NCBI GenBank assembly: GCA_031761405.1
Contig: JASEVX010000003.1
Location: 62,852,423-62,916,422 of the forward strand
From: Serripes groenlandicus
Lineage: Eukaryota; Mollusca; Bivalvia; Cardiida; Cardiidae
Direction: 5' to 3'
DNA: 64,000 bases
Shown here one piece after another: positions 1-10,440 of this stretch (its first letter is position 1; each line of letters starts with the position of its first letter). The notes under the pieces are model-generated. The model was not told the origin of the DNA and ran no database searches. It was given only the letters and a program-made list of their open reading frames with translations. Made by a program: the position numbers and the translations under genes.

Positions 1-626
1 CCGGGCTCTTATCAATATTTAACTACTATCTAAGTTTAGTGAAGATCGGATAGTAAATGGAGGCTCTATTGTGTTCACAAGCTGTATTAAAGCAATTTGA
101 CAATTTCAAGGGCCATAATCCAGTCATGCAAGGGCACATCTGGCTGGTTTTCTAAAGGAACCGAGATCTCATCAATATTCAACTACAATTTAAGTTTGAT
201 GAAGATTAGATAGTAAATGGAGCCTCTATTGTGTTCACAAGCTCTATTATAAGAATTTCTGGTTTGCGAAAGGAACCGAGCTCACATGGATATCTAAGTA
301 CTGTATAAGTTTGATTGAGATACAATCAAAACTGAAGACTTTATCGTGTTCACAAGCTCTATTATAGCAATTTTGACAATTTCAAGGGCTATAATCCAGT
401 CTTGCATGGGCGGATCTGGCTGGTTTGCAAAAGGAACCGAGCTCTCATGGATATCTAACTACTGTACAAGTTTGATTGAGATACAATCAAAACTGAAGAC
501 TGTATCGCGTTCACAAGCAACTGTTTACGGACGGACAAACGCATGCATGTACGCATGGACGCACACACGACAGACACCACACAACAGCATAAGCTCTACT
601 GGCGCTAAAAATCAGACAGGCTAAAA
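1..626 (+). mobile_element. Family C noncoding repeat, cut by window start
   Basis: Three imperfect tandem units of about 150-160 bp share phrases such as GTGTTCACAAGCTCTATTAT and AATTTCAAGGGCCATAATCC. A stretch of GGACG/CACAC-rich sequence at 530-580 follows, then a GCTCTACTGGCGCTAAAAAT end. The same body occurs at 23744-24201, where both ends are present, so this copy lacks its 5' end only because the window starts inside it. An open frame of 92 codons here is repeat-derived and not a gene. Confidence 0.75.
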
Positions 627-1230
627 ATGGTAGTATGGATTTCCTTCCTTGGAGCTCAGTATTGTGGGGTTAGCATATAAGAAATGGTAATTTACAGAGG
701 AAACGCCATGATGAAACTGAAAAATTGTTGAAAGCAGCCTCAACTGAAACACCATGTAAACAACCCTATTTTTGCCTTACTGTATTTGGAGTATTCTGCT
801 GTAAATGCGTTGCATGTGGGAAACGGTTCACGGCAATATTACATTCTTAATGACTTAGGTTTTCATTGGTATAACTCCCGCTTCTTGTTTGTCAACCTTC
901 TGCCATGAAACAATATATATAATGGACTGTCATAAGTAATACCACCATTTATATAAGCACCTTCAAGTGGTTTTAAAAGCAGATAAGTGAACCTACTCTG
1001 AAAAGCTTATCTTCACATACAGATTTAGTTATTTACATTTATTTACATATTTCATTGTCATAGTGTCTAACTGTAATGTGCATTAACAAAAATTATTAAA
1101 TCATCCTTAACAATACACTCATATCCACACTAAAATCACACAGTGATATAGTTTCTTTTCAATATGTATCATTTTATGCATGATTAGATTGGGTCGTTTT
1201 TTTACTACACTTGTATATTAACAATCATCA

Positions 1231-1830
1231 CTAAAATAAGCTTTTTTCTCTAGGATGCTTTCTCTTGTGGTCGACTAATTGTTTTTTCTGATTACATGCA
1301 TGCTCGCATACATCACAGTTATAAGGTTTCTCTCCAGTGTGTATTCTTTTGTGTAAGATTAAATGTTGCTTCTGCTTACATGCATATTCACAAACCTCAC
1401 ATTTATAAGATTTTTCTCCAGTATGTATTCTCTTGTGACTGATTAAAACATGCTTAACGCTACAGGCATATTCACAAACAGCACATTTGTATGGTTTCTC
1501 TCCAGTGTGAATTCTTTTGTGTAAGATTAAATGTGACTTCTGCTTACATGCATACTCACAATCCTCACATTTATACGGTTTCTCTCCAGTATGTATTCTC
1601 TTCTGACTGATCAAAACATGCTTAACACTACAGATATATTGACAAACATCGCATTTGTAAGGTTTCTCTCCAGTGTGTATTCTTTTGTGTCTGATTAAAT
1701 GTTGGTTCCGACTACATGCATATTCACAAACATCACATGTGTAAGGTTTCTCTCCAGTATGTACTGTCTTGTGTTTGGTTACCGTACTTTGTATGTGCAT
1801 GTCCATCACATGCATAGGGATACTCTCCAT
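1231..1830 (-). CDS. C2H2 zinc-finger protein, six fingers (copy 1)
   Basis: The protein is about 199 residues and consists almost wholly of C2H2 fingers at 28-residue spacing joined by HTGEKPY linkers, so it is expected to be a nuclear DNA-binding protein. Each finger reads C-x2-C-x12-H-x3-H with a CEYAC signature after the second cysteine. Fingers start near residues 31, 59, 87, 115, 143 and 171. Finger 2 has Gln in place of the first zinc-binding His (LISQKRIH), so it is probably non-functional. The C-terminus ends shortly after finger 6 (HPREKSLF). I chose the ATG at 1830 (MESIPMHVMD): the frame stays open up to a GTG at 1863, but an in-frame TGA lies upstream with no earlier ATG. The paralogue at 10375-11166 starts at an ATG whose equivalent here is out of frame because of an insertion-like difference. 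No KRAB, BTB or other effector domain is visible. Expression is unproven. Confidence 0.75.
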   Translation of the reverse strand: MESIPMHVMDMHIQSTVTKHKTVHTGEKPYTCDVCEYACSRNQHLIRHKRIHTGEKPYKCDVCQYICSVKHVLISQKRIHTGEKPYKCEDCEYACKQKSHLILHKRIHTGEKPYKCAVCEYACSVKHVLISHKRIHTGEKSYKCEVCEYACKQKQHLILHKRIHTGEKPYNCDVCEHACNQKKQLVDHKRKHPREKSLF

Positions 1831-1899
1831 TTTGTAATTTCTTTTAAATGCCTTTATATTCACAAGTACAAAATGTACCTTTTTGCATCAGTTTTGACT

Positions 1900-2290
1900 T
1901 GTTATTCATAAGCAGTTACCTTAATTTAGTGTTCTAAAATATTCATTTCACCTCAATAATAAATGTAAAAAAATTACAATTAATTGCTGTATATGATTTA
2001 GAGTAATACCAAGTTCAAACACACAATTCTATAACATATTGCTTAAACCTGTCTTCTTAAAATAAGTATGACAGAAAGTGACAATTAAAGCCTGAAATAA
2101 GTAGACACTAAGCAATATATAATCTTACAGCCACGAATCTTGTACTCTGTATGTCACCCACTCTAAGCTTGACTTGTTACAGTAAGAGGAAGAAATGGAC
2201 ACATCTGTATATTTCAACAAATGACATCTTTGCAGAATTAAGACAAATTACCTGAAAAGAATAGAAGGATTAAAAGTGCACTTACACCAC
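1900..2290 (-). other. Conserved 5' flank of zinc-finger copy 1
   Basis: About 390 bp upstream of the finger gene match 11160-11535 upstream of its paralogue with few differences, while other parts of the duplication are far more broken by insertions. The block probably contains 5' UTR, intron or promoter sequence. On the minus strand a TTTTCAG|GTAATTTG context occurs near 2255 in both copies, and a TTTAG/TTAAG|GTAACTGCTTATG context lies next to the start-codon region. Neither can be assigned firmly as a splice site. Confidence 0.45.
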
Positions 2291-2353
2291 ATTGTAAAAT
2301 ATGACTACTATGACAATCAAGTAACAGACTTTTTGCTCAGTTGGAAGCAACTC

Positions 2354-2575
2354 CAATTTGGCCAACATTATTTCTGACATTTTACAAAAGGCTTTGCAAA
2401 AAACATCATTTGTGTTCCACCAATGGACAAACTTTTATGTAGAAGAGCAGCCAGTTACTTGGTAAGACTGTAGTTTGGAGAACTGATGTGAGAAAGCCGA
2501 GAAACACATTGGTGAACTGGCCGCTGATACATAACTGAAAAACAGCGTTAAATCTAACTAAACCAATTAATTTCA
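2354..2575 (+). mobile_element. Degenerate SINE body and tail
   Basis: The body phrase GGCCAACATTATTTCTGAC, the AGCCAGTTACTTGG phrase and the 3' tail phrase CTGATACATAACTGAAAAACAG...GCGTTAAA match the SINE copies at 36745-37008, 41745-42020 and 56302-56548. The tRNA-like head is missing or decayed. Confidence 0.6.
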
Positions 2576-2654
2576 TGTCCATCGACCTCTTTTATGCATC
2601 AGCTGGTATTTGGAAAGTTAGAACTTCTGGTAAACTGAAACTACATGTACCAAC

Positions 2655-2725
2655 CTTAAACAATAGGTCCATGATGGCCCTGGATCGCTCATCCGAGTTA
2701 TGTAATGTGGTTTTGTTCATGCCAA
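2655..2725 (+). mobile_element. Family A 5'-end fragment
   Basis: The phrases GTCCATGATGGCCCTGG and ATCGCTCATCCGAG match the 5' hairpin and subterminal motif of the family A elements at 12947 and 33999. Only the first 70 bp or so are recognisable. Confidence 0.55.
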
Positions 2726-3580
2726 CCACAATAACTCATTTTGCAGTCAAGTAAGCTAATACATGAGGCCCATAAGGACCAGTATAGCTCCACTGCCAGA
2801 GTAAAAAACTCACAACCTATGTTGTCTGTCTTTTGTAAAGTTAATTTGACTTAGAAGGTCACCAAAGAAATGTTTATGTACCAGTTAGTATTGAACAAGA
2901 AGATTTTTCAACGATTGACAAAAAGAGATCCCTAAAGATCATCTTGAGCACTTCAAGCTCATAATCATTGCTATCAGCAATTTGAAACTTTGGAAGCTTG
3001 TCGCTTTTCATTTTGTCATTATTTTGATGCGATTTCACATGAAAACTGAAATTAAGTGTGTTTGCTTTAATTACCAATGATTCCTTTCTCTTATGCTTTC
3101 TTTATTGTTCGTAAAAAGCCGAATTTATCTGGAACCTAGCTTTGTTCCAAACGCAAAATTTTGTCTTTGAGGGTAGATACTTTTTTGGTATATAATGCAC
3201 AAACTTCAAAATCAATCCATTTTAATAACAACAAGTTAGTAGAAGATGAACAACAGTGAAAAGAATGAAATGTTGCATGTACATTTCATAACAGTATAAT
3301 GTATGATGTCCAAAGTGTTACACAATTGTACATATACATTTGCCAAACTGTCGGAGTCATTAAAATTTACTTAAATCAATTTCATGGGTATATTAATTGT
3401 ATCTTAGAATAGGTTTAATTCTAAATGTCTGTTCATTCACTTTAAGCAAGTGAGTGCATTGAAAGCTACTCATTAATAATGTGTGTATTTTAGCTATTCT
3501 TTAAGGTAATGTCTTTTTTGGTATAAACTTATAATTTTGAAGCGGGTATGTTACTGAAGTGAAAACCTAACATACCTTAT

Positions 3581-5892
3581 AACAAGAGCACCGCCCGCGG
3601 GTGCCTGACGCTCGTCTGTTATTATCCTTATTACGGTTTATTTATTTTATATAAAAATATTCAAAATTCAGATCTTTTCAAGAATTGAAACAAGATTAAC
3701 TATGTGGAAATAAATACAAGTTTATATACATGACAAGAAAGATCTTCACGTTGGATGGCTGTCACAATCAGTCAAGATCATAAGCTGAGTCTTGTGTATG
3801 CAATGGACAGGCAAATGATATTGGTACATTAAGTCAACTTTAACTAAAGATATTGAATATATTACTATTTTCCTATTTTAAGTAACAGTGACCTTGACAC
3901 CCAAAACACAATCTGATTTAAGATATACATAATATGTTGAAGTACATTATGATTTTATTGTTTGGGAAATATTTGAAATCAATGTAACAAAAAATGAAGA
4001 AACTATGTCCAATTCTCATAAACGACCCAAATACATCAAAATTGATGTCTTTTACCCCAAATAACAGGCCCTCTCATCATCTTTATCAATCAATGTGAAG
4101 AAGATACACAAGTTTGATAGTTTCCATGTAAAAAAACAAAACACAAAATTTAACCAACTTTGTCCATTTCTCAAAATCGACCGAAATCCATAAAAATTTA
4201 TGTTAATTACCCAAAAAACAGGCCCACTCAGCATCTTTATCATACAATAGGTTTGATAGTTTCCATGTAAGTGACCTAAACAGAAAACATAACCAACACC
4301 GCCAATTCTCAAAATCAACCAAAATACATCAAAATTGAAGTTTTTTACCCCAAAAGACAGACCATACTCAGCATCTTTAGCATACAATGTGAAGAAGGGT
4401 ATTAGATGAAGGAACAAGTTTTCCAAGTTTCAAAGTATTAGGTTTGATAGTTTTCATGCAATCGACCTAAATGCAAAACTTAACCAACTATGTCCAATTC
4501 TCAAAATCAACCAAAATATATCAAAATTGATGTTTTTAACCCCCAAAAAAACAAGCTACACACAACATCTTTAGCATACAATGTGAAGAAGGGTATTAGA
4601 TGAACAAGTTTATCAAGTTTTAAACTATTAGGTTTGATAGTTTCTATGTAAGAGACCAACACGCAAAGTGTTTAACTAACTATGTCCAATTCTCAAAATC
4701 GACCAAAATACATAAAACAAAATGTTTTTTAACCCCCAAAAAAGGCCCACTCAGCATCTTTATCATACAATAGGTTTGATAGTTTCCATGTAAGTGACCT
4801 TAAAGGAAAACGTAAACAACACCGCCAATTCTCAAATTTGACCTAGTGACCTACTTTTCGACCAATCATAACACATGTTTGAACTTGACCTATATATCAT
4901 CAAGACAAACATTTTGATAAAGTTTCAACATGCTCAAGTTGAAAATGTGGCCTCTAGAGTGTTAACAAGATTACCCTTCAATTTGGCCTAGTGACCTAGT
5001 TTTTGACCGGGCATGACCCTTATTCGAACATGACCTAGATATCATTCAGCGGCTTCTACTGTGTTAACAAAATATCCCTTCAATTTGGTCTATTGACCTA
5101 GTTTCTGACCCAATATGACCCATATTCGAACTTGACCTAGATATTTTTAAGACAAAAATGTTGACAAAATTTCAAACTGCTGAAGCAAAAATGCGGCCTC
5201 TGGAGCGTTAACAAGATTTTCCTTCAATTTGACCTAGTGATCTACTTTTTGACCCAACATGACCCATGTTCGAACTTGACCTACATATTATCAAGACAAA
5301 CATTTTGATAAAGTTTCAATATGCTCAAGTTGAAAATGTGGCCTCCAGAGTGTTAACAAGATAAACTTTCATTATGATTGGATGCAAAATGTAGCCTGTA
5401 GAGTGTTAACAAGCTCAAATGTTGACGACGCACGGCGGACCGACGGTGGACAAAATGTGATCACAATAGCTCACCTTGCACTTCGTGCATAGGTGAGCTA
5501 AAAACTGACCACACTCAGCATCTTTAGCATGCAATGTGAAAAAGGGTATTAGATGAACAAGTTTTCCAAGTTTTAAAGTATTAGGTTTGATAGTTTCCAT
5601 GTAAGTGACCTAAACGTACAACTTAACCAACTATGTCCAATTCTCAAAATCAACCAAAATTCATCCAAATTTATGTTTTTTACCAAAAAAAACAGGCTAC
5701 ACTCAGCATCTTTAGCAAAAAATGTGAAGAAGGGTATTAGATGAACAAGTTTTCCAAGTTTCAAAGTATTATGTTTGATAGTTTCCATGTAAGTGACCTA
5801 AACGCAAAACTTAACCAACGCCAACGCAGACGACGACGATCAAGTGACGACAATAGCTCGTCTTTTTTTTTTCCAAAAATCAGAAGAGCTAA
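3581..5892 (+). mobile_element. Family E noncoding element
   Basis: It starts AACAAGAG followed by a short hairpin (CACCGCCCGCGGGTG) and the subterminal motif GCTCGTCTG at 3610-3618. It ends CAGAAGAGCTAA at 5881-5892, where CAGAAGAGC is the reverse complement of the 5' motif with one mismatch. The body is a series of units of about 140-190 bp (4006, 4145, 4290, 4480, 4680, 5500 and 5625) with phrases like TATGTCCAATTCTCAAAATC and GGTTTGATAGTTTCCATG. A family A element is nested at 4828-5501. Open frames on the minus strand in this stretch are repeat artefacts. Confidence 0.7.
4828..5501 (+). mobile_element. Family A element nested in family E, 5' truncated
   Basis: The body has repeated TTTGACCTAGTGACCTAC and GAGTGTTAACAAGATT phrases. 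It ends with GACGACGCACGGCGGACC, then a hairpin (GCTCACC, GCACTTCGTGC, GGTGAGC) and GAGCTAAAA. After this end the family E unit resumes, which marks a nested insertion. The AACAAGAGGGCC start is absent. Confidence 0.7.
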
Positions 5893-5929
5893 TAAGGAAA
5901 ATGATTAAATTTATACAAGTTTATTTTCC

Positions 5930-7160
5930 ATACAGACAAGACAAGACAAAGTTTCTGACAAAATTTCAAGCTGCTCAAGTCTTAATGAGATCTCTATACT
6001 GAGTCTATAGTGTTAACTAGATTATTCTACAATTTGGCCTAGTGACCTAGTTTTCGACCTGACCTGACTCATATTCAAACTTAGCCTAGATATCATCAAG
6101 ACAAATATTCAACATGCTCAAGCTAAAAATGTGGCTTCCAGAGTGTTAACAAGAGTGTTCTTCAAAGTGTCCCAGTAACCTTGTTGTTGACTTGATAAGA
6201 CCATATTCAAGATTTGCCTAGATATCATCAAGAAAAACTTTCTGACAAAGTTTTATGCTGCTTAAATAAAATATGCGATCTCTAGGGTTAACAAGATTAT
6301 TTACCTGACCAAACCTATATTCGAATGTAGCTTATATATTATCAAGACAAATATTCTGACAAAGTTTCAACATGCTCAAGCTAGTTTTTGACCGGACGTG
6401 ACCCATATTCAAACTTGGCCTAGATATCATCAAGACAAATATTCTGACAAAGTGTCAACATGCTAAAGTCAAAAATGTGGCTCCCAGTGTTTTAACCAGA
6501 TTTTCCCTAAATTTGACCTAGTGACGTAGTTTTTTAACCAGACATGACAAATATTCTAACTTGGCCAAGATATCATCAAGACAAACTTTCTGACAAAGTT
6601 TTAACATGCTCAAGTTTAAAATGCGGCTTTCAGAGTGTTAACAAAATTTTCCTTAAATTTGGCCTTGTGACCTGGTTTTAGACCCAACATGACCTATATT
6701 CGAACTTGGCCTAGATATCCCTAAAACAAAATTCTGACAAAGTTTCAACATGCTTAAGCCAAAAATGTGATTTCCAGAGTGTAAACAAGATTTTTCTTAA
6801 ATTTGGCATAGTGACCTAGTTTTTGACTGGAAATGACCCATATTCGAACTTGGCCTAGATATAACATGACCTAGGAATCTGTAAGACAAATATTTTGACA
6901 AAGTTTCAACATGCTCAAGCCAAAAATGTGGCTTCCAGAGTGTTAACAAGATTTTCATTTATTTCGATCTATTGACCTGATTTTTGACAGGATATGACAC
7001 AGTTTCGAACTTGGCCTAGATTTGATGCAGAAATTATTCTGATAAACTTTCATGAAGATTGGATGCAAAATGTTGCATCTCGATTGTTAACAAGCAAATA
7101 TTGAGTTCGAACGACTGACAAAAGGCATTCACAAAACCTCACCTTGAGCTGGTGAGCTAA
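5930..7160 (+). mobile_element. Family A element, 5' truncated
   Basis: About eight imperfect units of 110-130 bp share GGCCTAGTGACCTAGTTTTT, GGCCTAGATATCATCAAGAC and CAAAGTTTCAACATGCTCAAG. The 3' end at 7136-7160 is CTCACCTTGAGCTGGTGAGCTAA. It abuts the start of segmental-duplication copy 2. The 5' hairpin is missing. Confidence 0.7.
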
Positions 7161-7334
7161 AAATTGTCATATGCGAATTTAAATTGAAACACCATGCAAA
7201 CAATTCTAGTTCCACTGCAAATGTGTTGCATGTGGGAAAGGGTTAAAAGCAATCATGAATTCCAGTGACTTAGTTTATATTGCTATAACTCCCGCAGCTT
7301 GTTTAACAGTCAAACTTCTGCCAAGAAATAATAT

Positions 7335-8273
7335 CAACAAGAAATATGTGAGCTACTGCTAACTAGTGATACCCCCGCTCATGTTTTGAAAGACATATGT
7401 GATGGTGGGGTAAAGGGCCATAACTCCGTGAAAAATCATCCAACCGGAACACAAACACGATATGCGCATCTACACTTGGTGGTGATCCTTCCTATGAAGT
7501 TTCATAAAATTCCCAAAAGCGGTTGCAGAGAAATAGCCCGGAAATGAATTTAGTCATACATAGCCTGATGGTGGAGTAAAGGGCCATAACTCCGTGAAAA
7601 ATAATCCAACCGGAACGCAAACACGATATGCGCATCTACACTTGGTGGTGATCCTTCCTATGAAGTTTCATCAAATTCCAAAAAGCGGTTGCAGAGAAAT
7701 AGCCCGGAAATGAATTTAGTCATACATAGGGGTAAAGGGCCATAACTCCGTGAAAAATAATCCAACCGGAACGCAAACACGATATGCGCATCTACACTTG
7801 GTGGTGATCCTTCCTATGAAGTTTCATCAAATTCCAAACAGCAGTTGCAGAGAAATAGCCCGGAAATGAATTTAGTCATACATAGGGGTAAAGGGCCATA
7901 ACTCCGTGAAAAATAATCCAACCGGAACGCAAACACGATATGCGCATCTACACTTGGTGGTGATCCTTCCTATGAAGTTTCATCAAATTCCAAAAAGCGG
8001 TTGCAGAGAAATAGCCCGGAAATGAATTTAGTCATACATAGGGGTAAAGGGCCATAACTCCGTGAAAAATAATCCAACCGGAACGCAAACACGATATGCG
8101 CATCTACACTTGGTGGTGATCCTTCCTATGAAGTTTCATCAAATTCCAAAAAGCGGTTGCAGAGAAATAGCCCGGAAACGAAAGTGTTACGGACGGATGG
8201 ACGGACGGAAGGACGGAAGGACGGACATGGGTAAAACAGTATACCCCCCCTTTCCTTCGGAACCGGGGGTATA
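7335..8273 (+). mobile_element. Element F: 156-bp core tandem repeat with ACGG tail
   Basis: Five core units begin at 7411, 7577, 7733, 7889 and 8045; the last three spacings are exactly 156 bp. Each contains GGGCCATAACTCCGTGAAAA and AACACGATATGCGCATC. The array is followed by an ACGG-type microsatellite (8190-8226) and the end CGGGGGTATAA, which pairs with the subterminal GATACCCCCGC at about 7367. Copy 1 of the segmental duplication has uninterrupted sequence at about 905-925, which gives the boundaries to within a few bases. The layout resembles the bivalve pearl/CvA elements; that assignment is from memory. Confidence 0.8.
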
Positions 8274-8503
8274 ATAATGGACTACCTCTAGTTAACACCA
8301 TTTATATAAATTCAAAAGCAGCTAAATGGACTTACTCTGCCAAGTTAATGTTCATTGTTCACATAGAGATTTTGTTTATTTACATTAATCTACATTATTC
8401 ATTGTTATAGTGTCTAACTTAAATATGTAGTATCAAATCATCCTTAACAATAAACACATTATCCACACAAAAATCACACGTGGATACTATTACTTTACAA
8501 TAT

Positions 8504-8745
8504 GAGCCGTCTTGCGAGAAAACCAACATTATGGCATATGCGTAAAGAATCGATCCAGATCAAGCTGCGCAGACTGATCCGGGCCGGAACATTCCGTCTC
8601 AGGGAGATAGAGGCATAGAGTAATGATTCCTGAAACAGAAAATCCACAGGAGGCGAAAAGTGTCTATCCGGGTAAGCCTGCACAGCTGATCCGGGTCGAT
8701 ACTTTACGCAGAGTCCACAATATTGGTTTTCTCATGGCACGGCTC
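8504..8745. mobile_element. Foldback MITE (GAGCCGT TIRs), complete
   Basis: The left arm GAGCCGTCTTGCGAGAAAAC and the right arm ending CTCATGGCACGGCTC form imperfect inverted repeats of about 80 bp that meet near the centre. ATAT occurs on both sides (8500-8503 and 8746-8749). The paralogous empty site near 1160 reads CAATATGTATC with a single ATAT, so the target duplication is ATAT. Related copies or halves lie at 15712-15900, 16700-16794 and 36485-36605. It has no coding capacity. Confidence 0.85.
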
Positions 8746-8789
8746 ATATGTATTATCTTTTTATCAGATTATTTTTAGTCCTTTTTCAT

Positions 8790-9480
8790 ATCCACAATCA
8801 TCACAAAAATAAGATTTTTCTCCAGTTTGCATTATCTTGTTGCGGAAAAATTATGTATTTGTTTACATGCATACTCACAAACATCACATTTATTAGGTTT
8901 CTCTCCAGTATTTATTCGTGAGTGTAGGATTAAATCATTATTCTGATTACATTCATATTCACAAACATTACATTTTAAGGTTTCACTCTAGTATGTATTT
9001 GTTTGTGTAAGATTAAATATTTCTTCTGCTTACATGCATATTCACAAACATCACACTTAAATGGTTTCTCTCCGATATGAATTATTGTGTGTAAGATTAA
9101 ATGAAGTTTCTGCTTGCATACATTTTCACAAACATCACATTTATAAGGTTTCTCTACAGTAGGAATCCGCTGTGGTCAAGCGTCGGGGATTTGAAACCGG
9201 CTGTCCCGGGTTTGATTCCCAGTCGCGGCACTATGGTCATGGTGGAGTGCCCTTGGGCAAGGCACATTTTCTAGCCTAGTACTGGTTAGTTAACCCAGGG
9301 ATCATGAATAAGTGAACTGTCGCCGTGATATAACTAAAATAATGTTGAAAGCGGCGTAAAACAAAATTCTCTACAGTATATTTGTTTGTGTGTAATATTA
9401 AATGATGTTTCTGCTTGCATACATTTATCAAACATGACATTTATAAGGTTTCTTTCCAGTAAGTATAATGTAGGATGAGT
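8790..9480 (-). pseudogene. Decayed C2H2 zinc-finger array
   Basis: On the minus strand at least five finger-like units are readable (TGTGATGTTTGTGAATATGC for the CDVCEYA core, GGAGAGAAACCTTA for GEKPY), but they carry in-frame stops and frameshifts and lack a continuous frame. They are the 3' continuation of the finger gene at 10375-11166. A SINE at 9162-9366 splits the array, with 12-bp target duplications taken from a GEKP-linker region. Copy 1 has no comparable extension. Confidence 0.8.
9162..9366 (+). mobile_element. tRNA-derived SINE (type 1)
   Basis: The head GGAATCCGCTGTGGTC carries a tRNA-like A-box region and a B box (GGTTTGATTCC). A conserved body (GCCCTTGGGCAAGGCAC) and a tail phrase CCGTGATATAACTAAAATAA...GCGGCGTAAAAC follow. 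Flanking TTCTCTACAGTA at 9150-9161 and 9367-9378 is a perfect 12-bp target-site duplication. Part of the A box (GAGTGGTTA) is deleted compared with the copy at 18945. Confidence 0.9.
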
Positions 9481-9773
9481 TCCATTTTGTATTAGTTTGT
9501 CCGTTCTTGGAAACATTACGAAAACAACTCATACCGCGCCATTACGCATAACGTCCAAGTATGGTACTTAGAACTCTTAAACACGGAAAGAAAAAAGTAT
9601 TTATGTAATCCGGCACCATTTTGCCTCAAGGCTTTACAGCTGAGAAAACTCTCAACTTTGTCACTGTCTTAACCATTTCTGTATGTATATTTGTGAATAT
9701 TGACCATGAGCTGTTTATGTCTAAGTTGAAAATAAAATATATATCTGTTTCTCATGGGAGCGGAGATTCAGCT

Positions 9774-10110
9774 TGTATTCCTGTGTGTAAGATTTAATGA
9801 TGTTTCTGCTTTCAGACATACTAACATACATCACATTCATAAGGTTATTCTACAGTGTGTATTCTTGTGTGTAAGATTAAATGATGTTTCTGCTTGCATA
9901 CATACTAACATACATCACATTCATAAGGTTATTCTACAGTGTGTATTCTTGTGTGTAAAATTAAATGATGTTTCTGCTTGCATACATACTAACATACATC
10001 ACATTCATAAGGTTATTCTACAGTGTTTATACTTGTGTGTAAGATTAAATGATGTTTCTGTTTGCAAACATATACACAAACATCAAATTTATAATATATA
10101 CAGTGTGTAC
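9774..10110. repeat. 84-bp minisatellite made from zinc-finger units
   Basis: Four near-identical units of 84 bp share TAAGATTAAATGATGTTTCT and CATACATCACATTCATAAGG. Eighty-four bases is one 28-residue C2H2 finger, and on the minus strand the units are recognisable decayed fingers. The high identity among these decayed units, compared with neighbouring fingers, points to amplification after decay. A plus-strand open frame of 124 codons across it is an artefact. Confidence 0.75.
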
Positions 10111-10129
10111 ACGGTTGTGACTTATTAAA

Positions 10130-10440
10130 GCTTACTAAACCTTCGGTTATATTCACAAACATTAAATTAGTAAGGTTTCTCTCCAGTATGTATTCCTTTG
10201 TGTCTGATTAGATTTGCTTTGACTGTACATGCATACTCACAAACATCACATTTATGAGAATCTATCCGGTGTGAATTAGTTTGTGTTTCATTAAACTTTG
10301 CCTCCGATTACATGCATATTCACAAACATCACATTTGTAAGGTTTCTCTCCTTTGTGTACTTTTATATGTTTGCTTAGATGACTTTTGAATGTACAGGCA
10401 TATTCACAAACGTCACATTCATAAGGTTTCTTTTGTGGAA
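10130..10440 (-). pseudogene. Frameshifted 3' extension of zinc-finger copy 2
   Basis: After the seventh finger of the gene at 10375-11166 the original frame is lost near KKPYN, and further fingers continue in another frame: CDVCEYAC around 10415, and another near 10330. A one-base loss near 10265 turns a HTGEKP linker into HTG-stop. A last finger ends at a stop in the KPY linker near 10170. The gene once had at least ten fingers. Confidence 0.75.

Larger units (their letters stand above)
745..3345. repeat. Segmental duplication, copy 1 (zinc-finger unit)
   Basis: This block matches 7185-12610 in the same order and orientation: 745-1180 with 7185-8500, the finger gene at 1231-1863 with 10375-11166, 1870-2290 with 11160-11535, and 3090-3345 with 12360-12610. 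Copy 1 is shorter because it lacks insertions found in copy 2, so it serves as the empty-site reference for several mobile elements. Between the two copies lie only inserted repeats, which suggests an originally direct tandem duplication. Confidence 0.85.

Noticed and set aside
7411..8179. A CRISPR-like array of regularly spaced repeats
   Set aside because: The units are contiguous 156-bp tandem repeats without unique spacers and belong to a eukaryotic noncoding element.
9754..10128. A 124-residue plus-strand protein with 28-residue repeats
   Set aside because: It is the antisense reading of decayed zinc-finger units; the minus-strand finger code explains the period.
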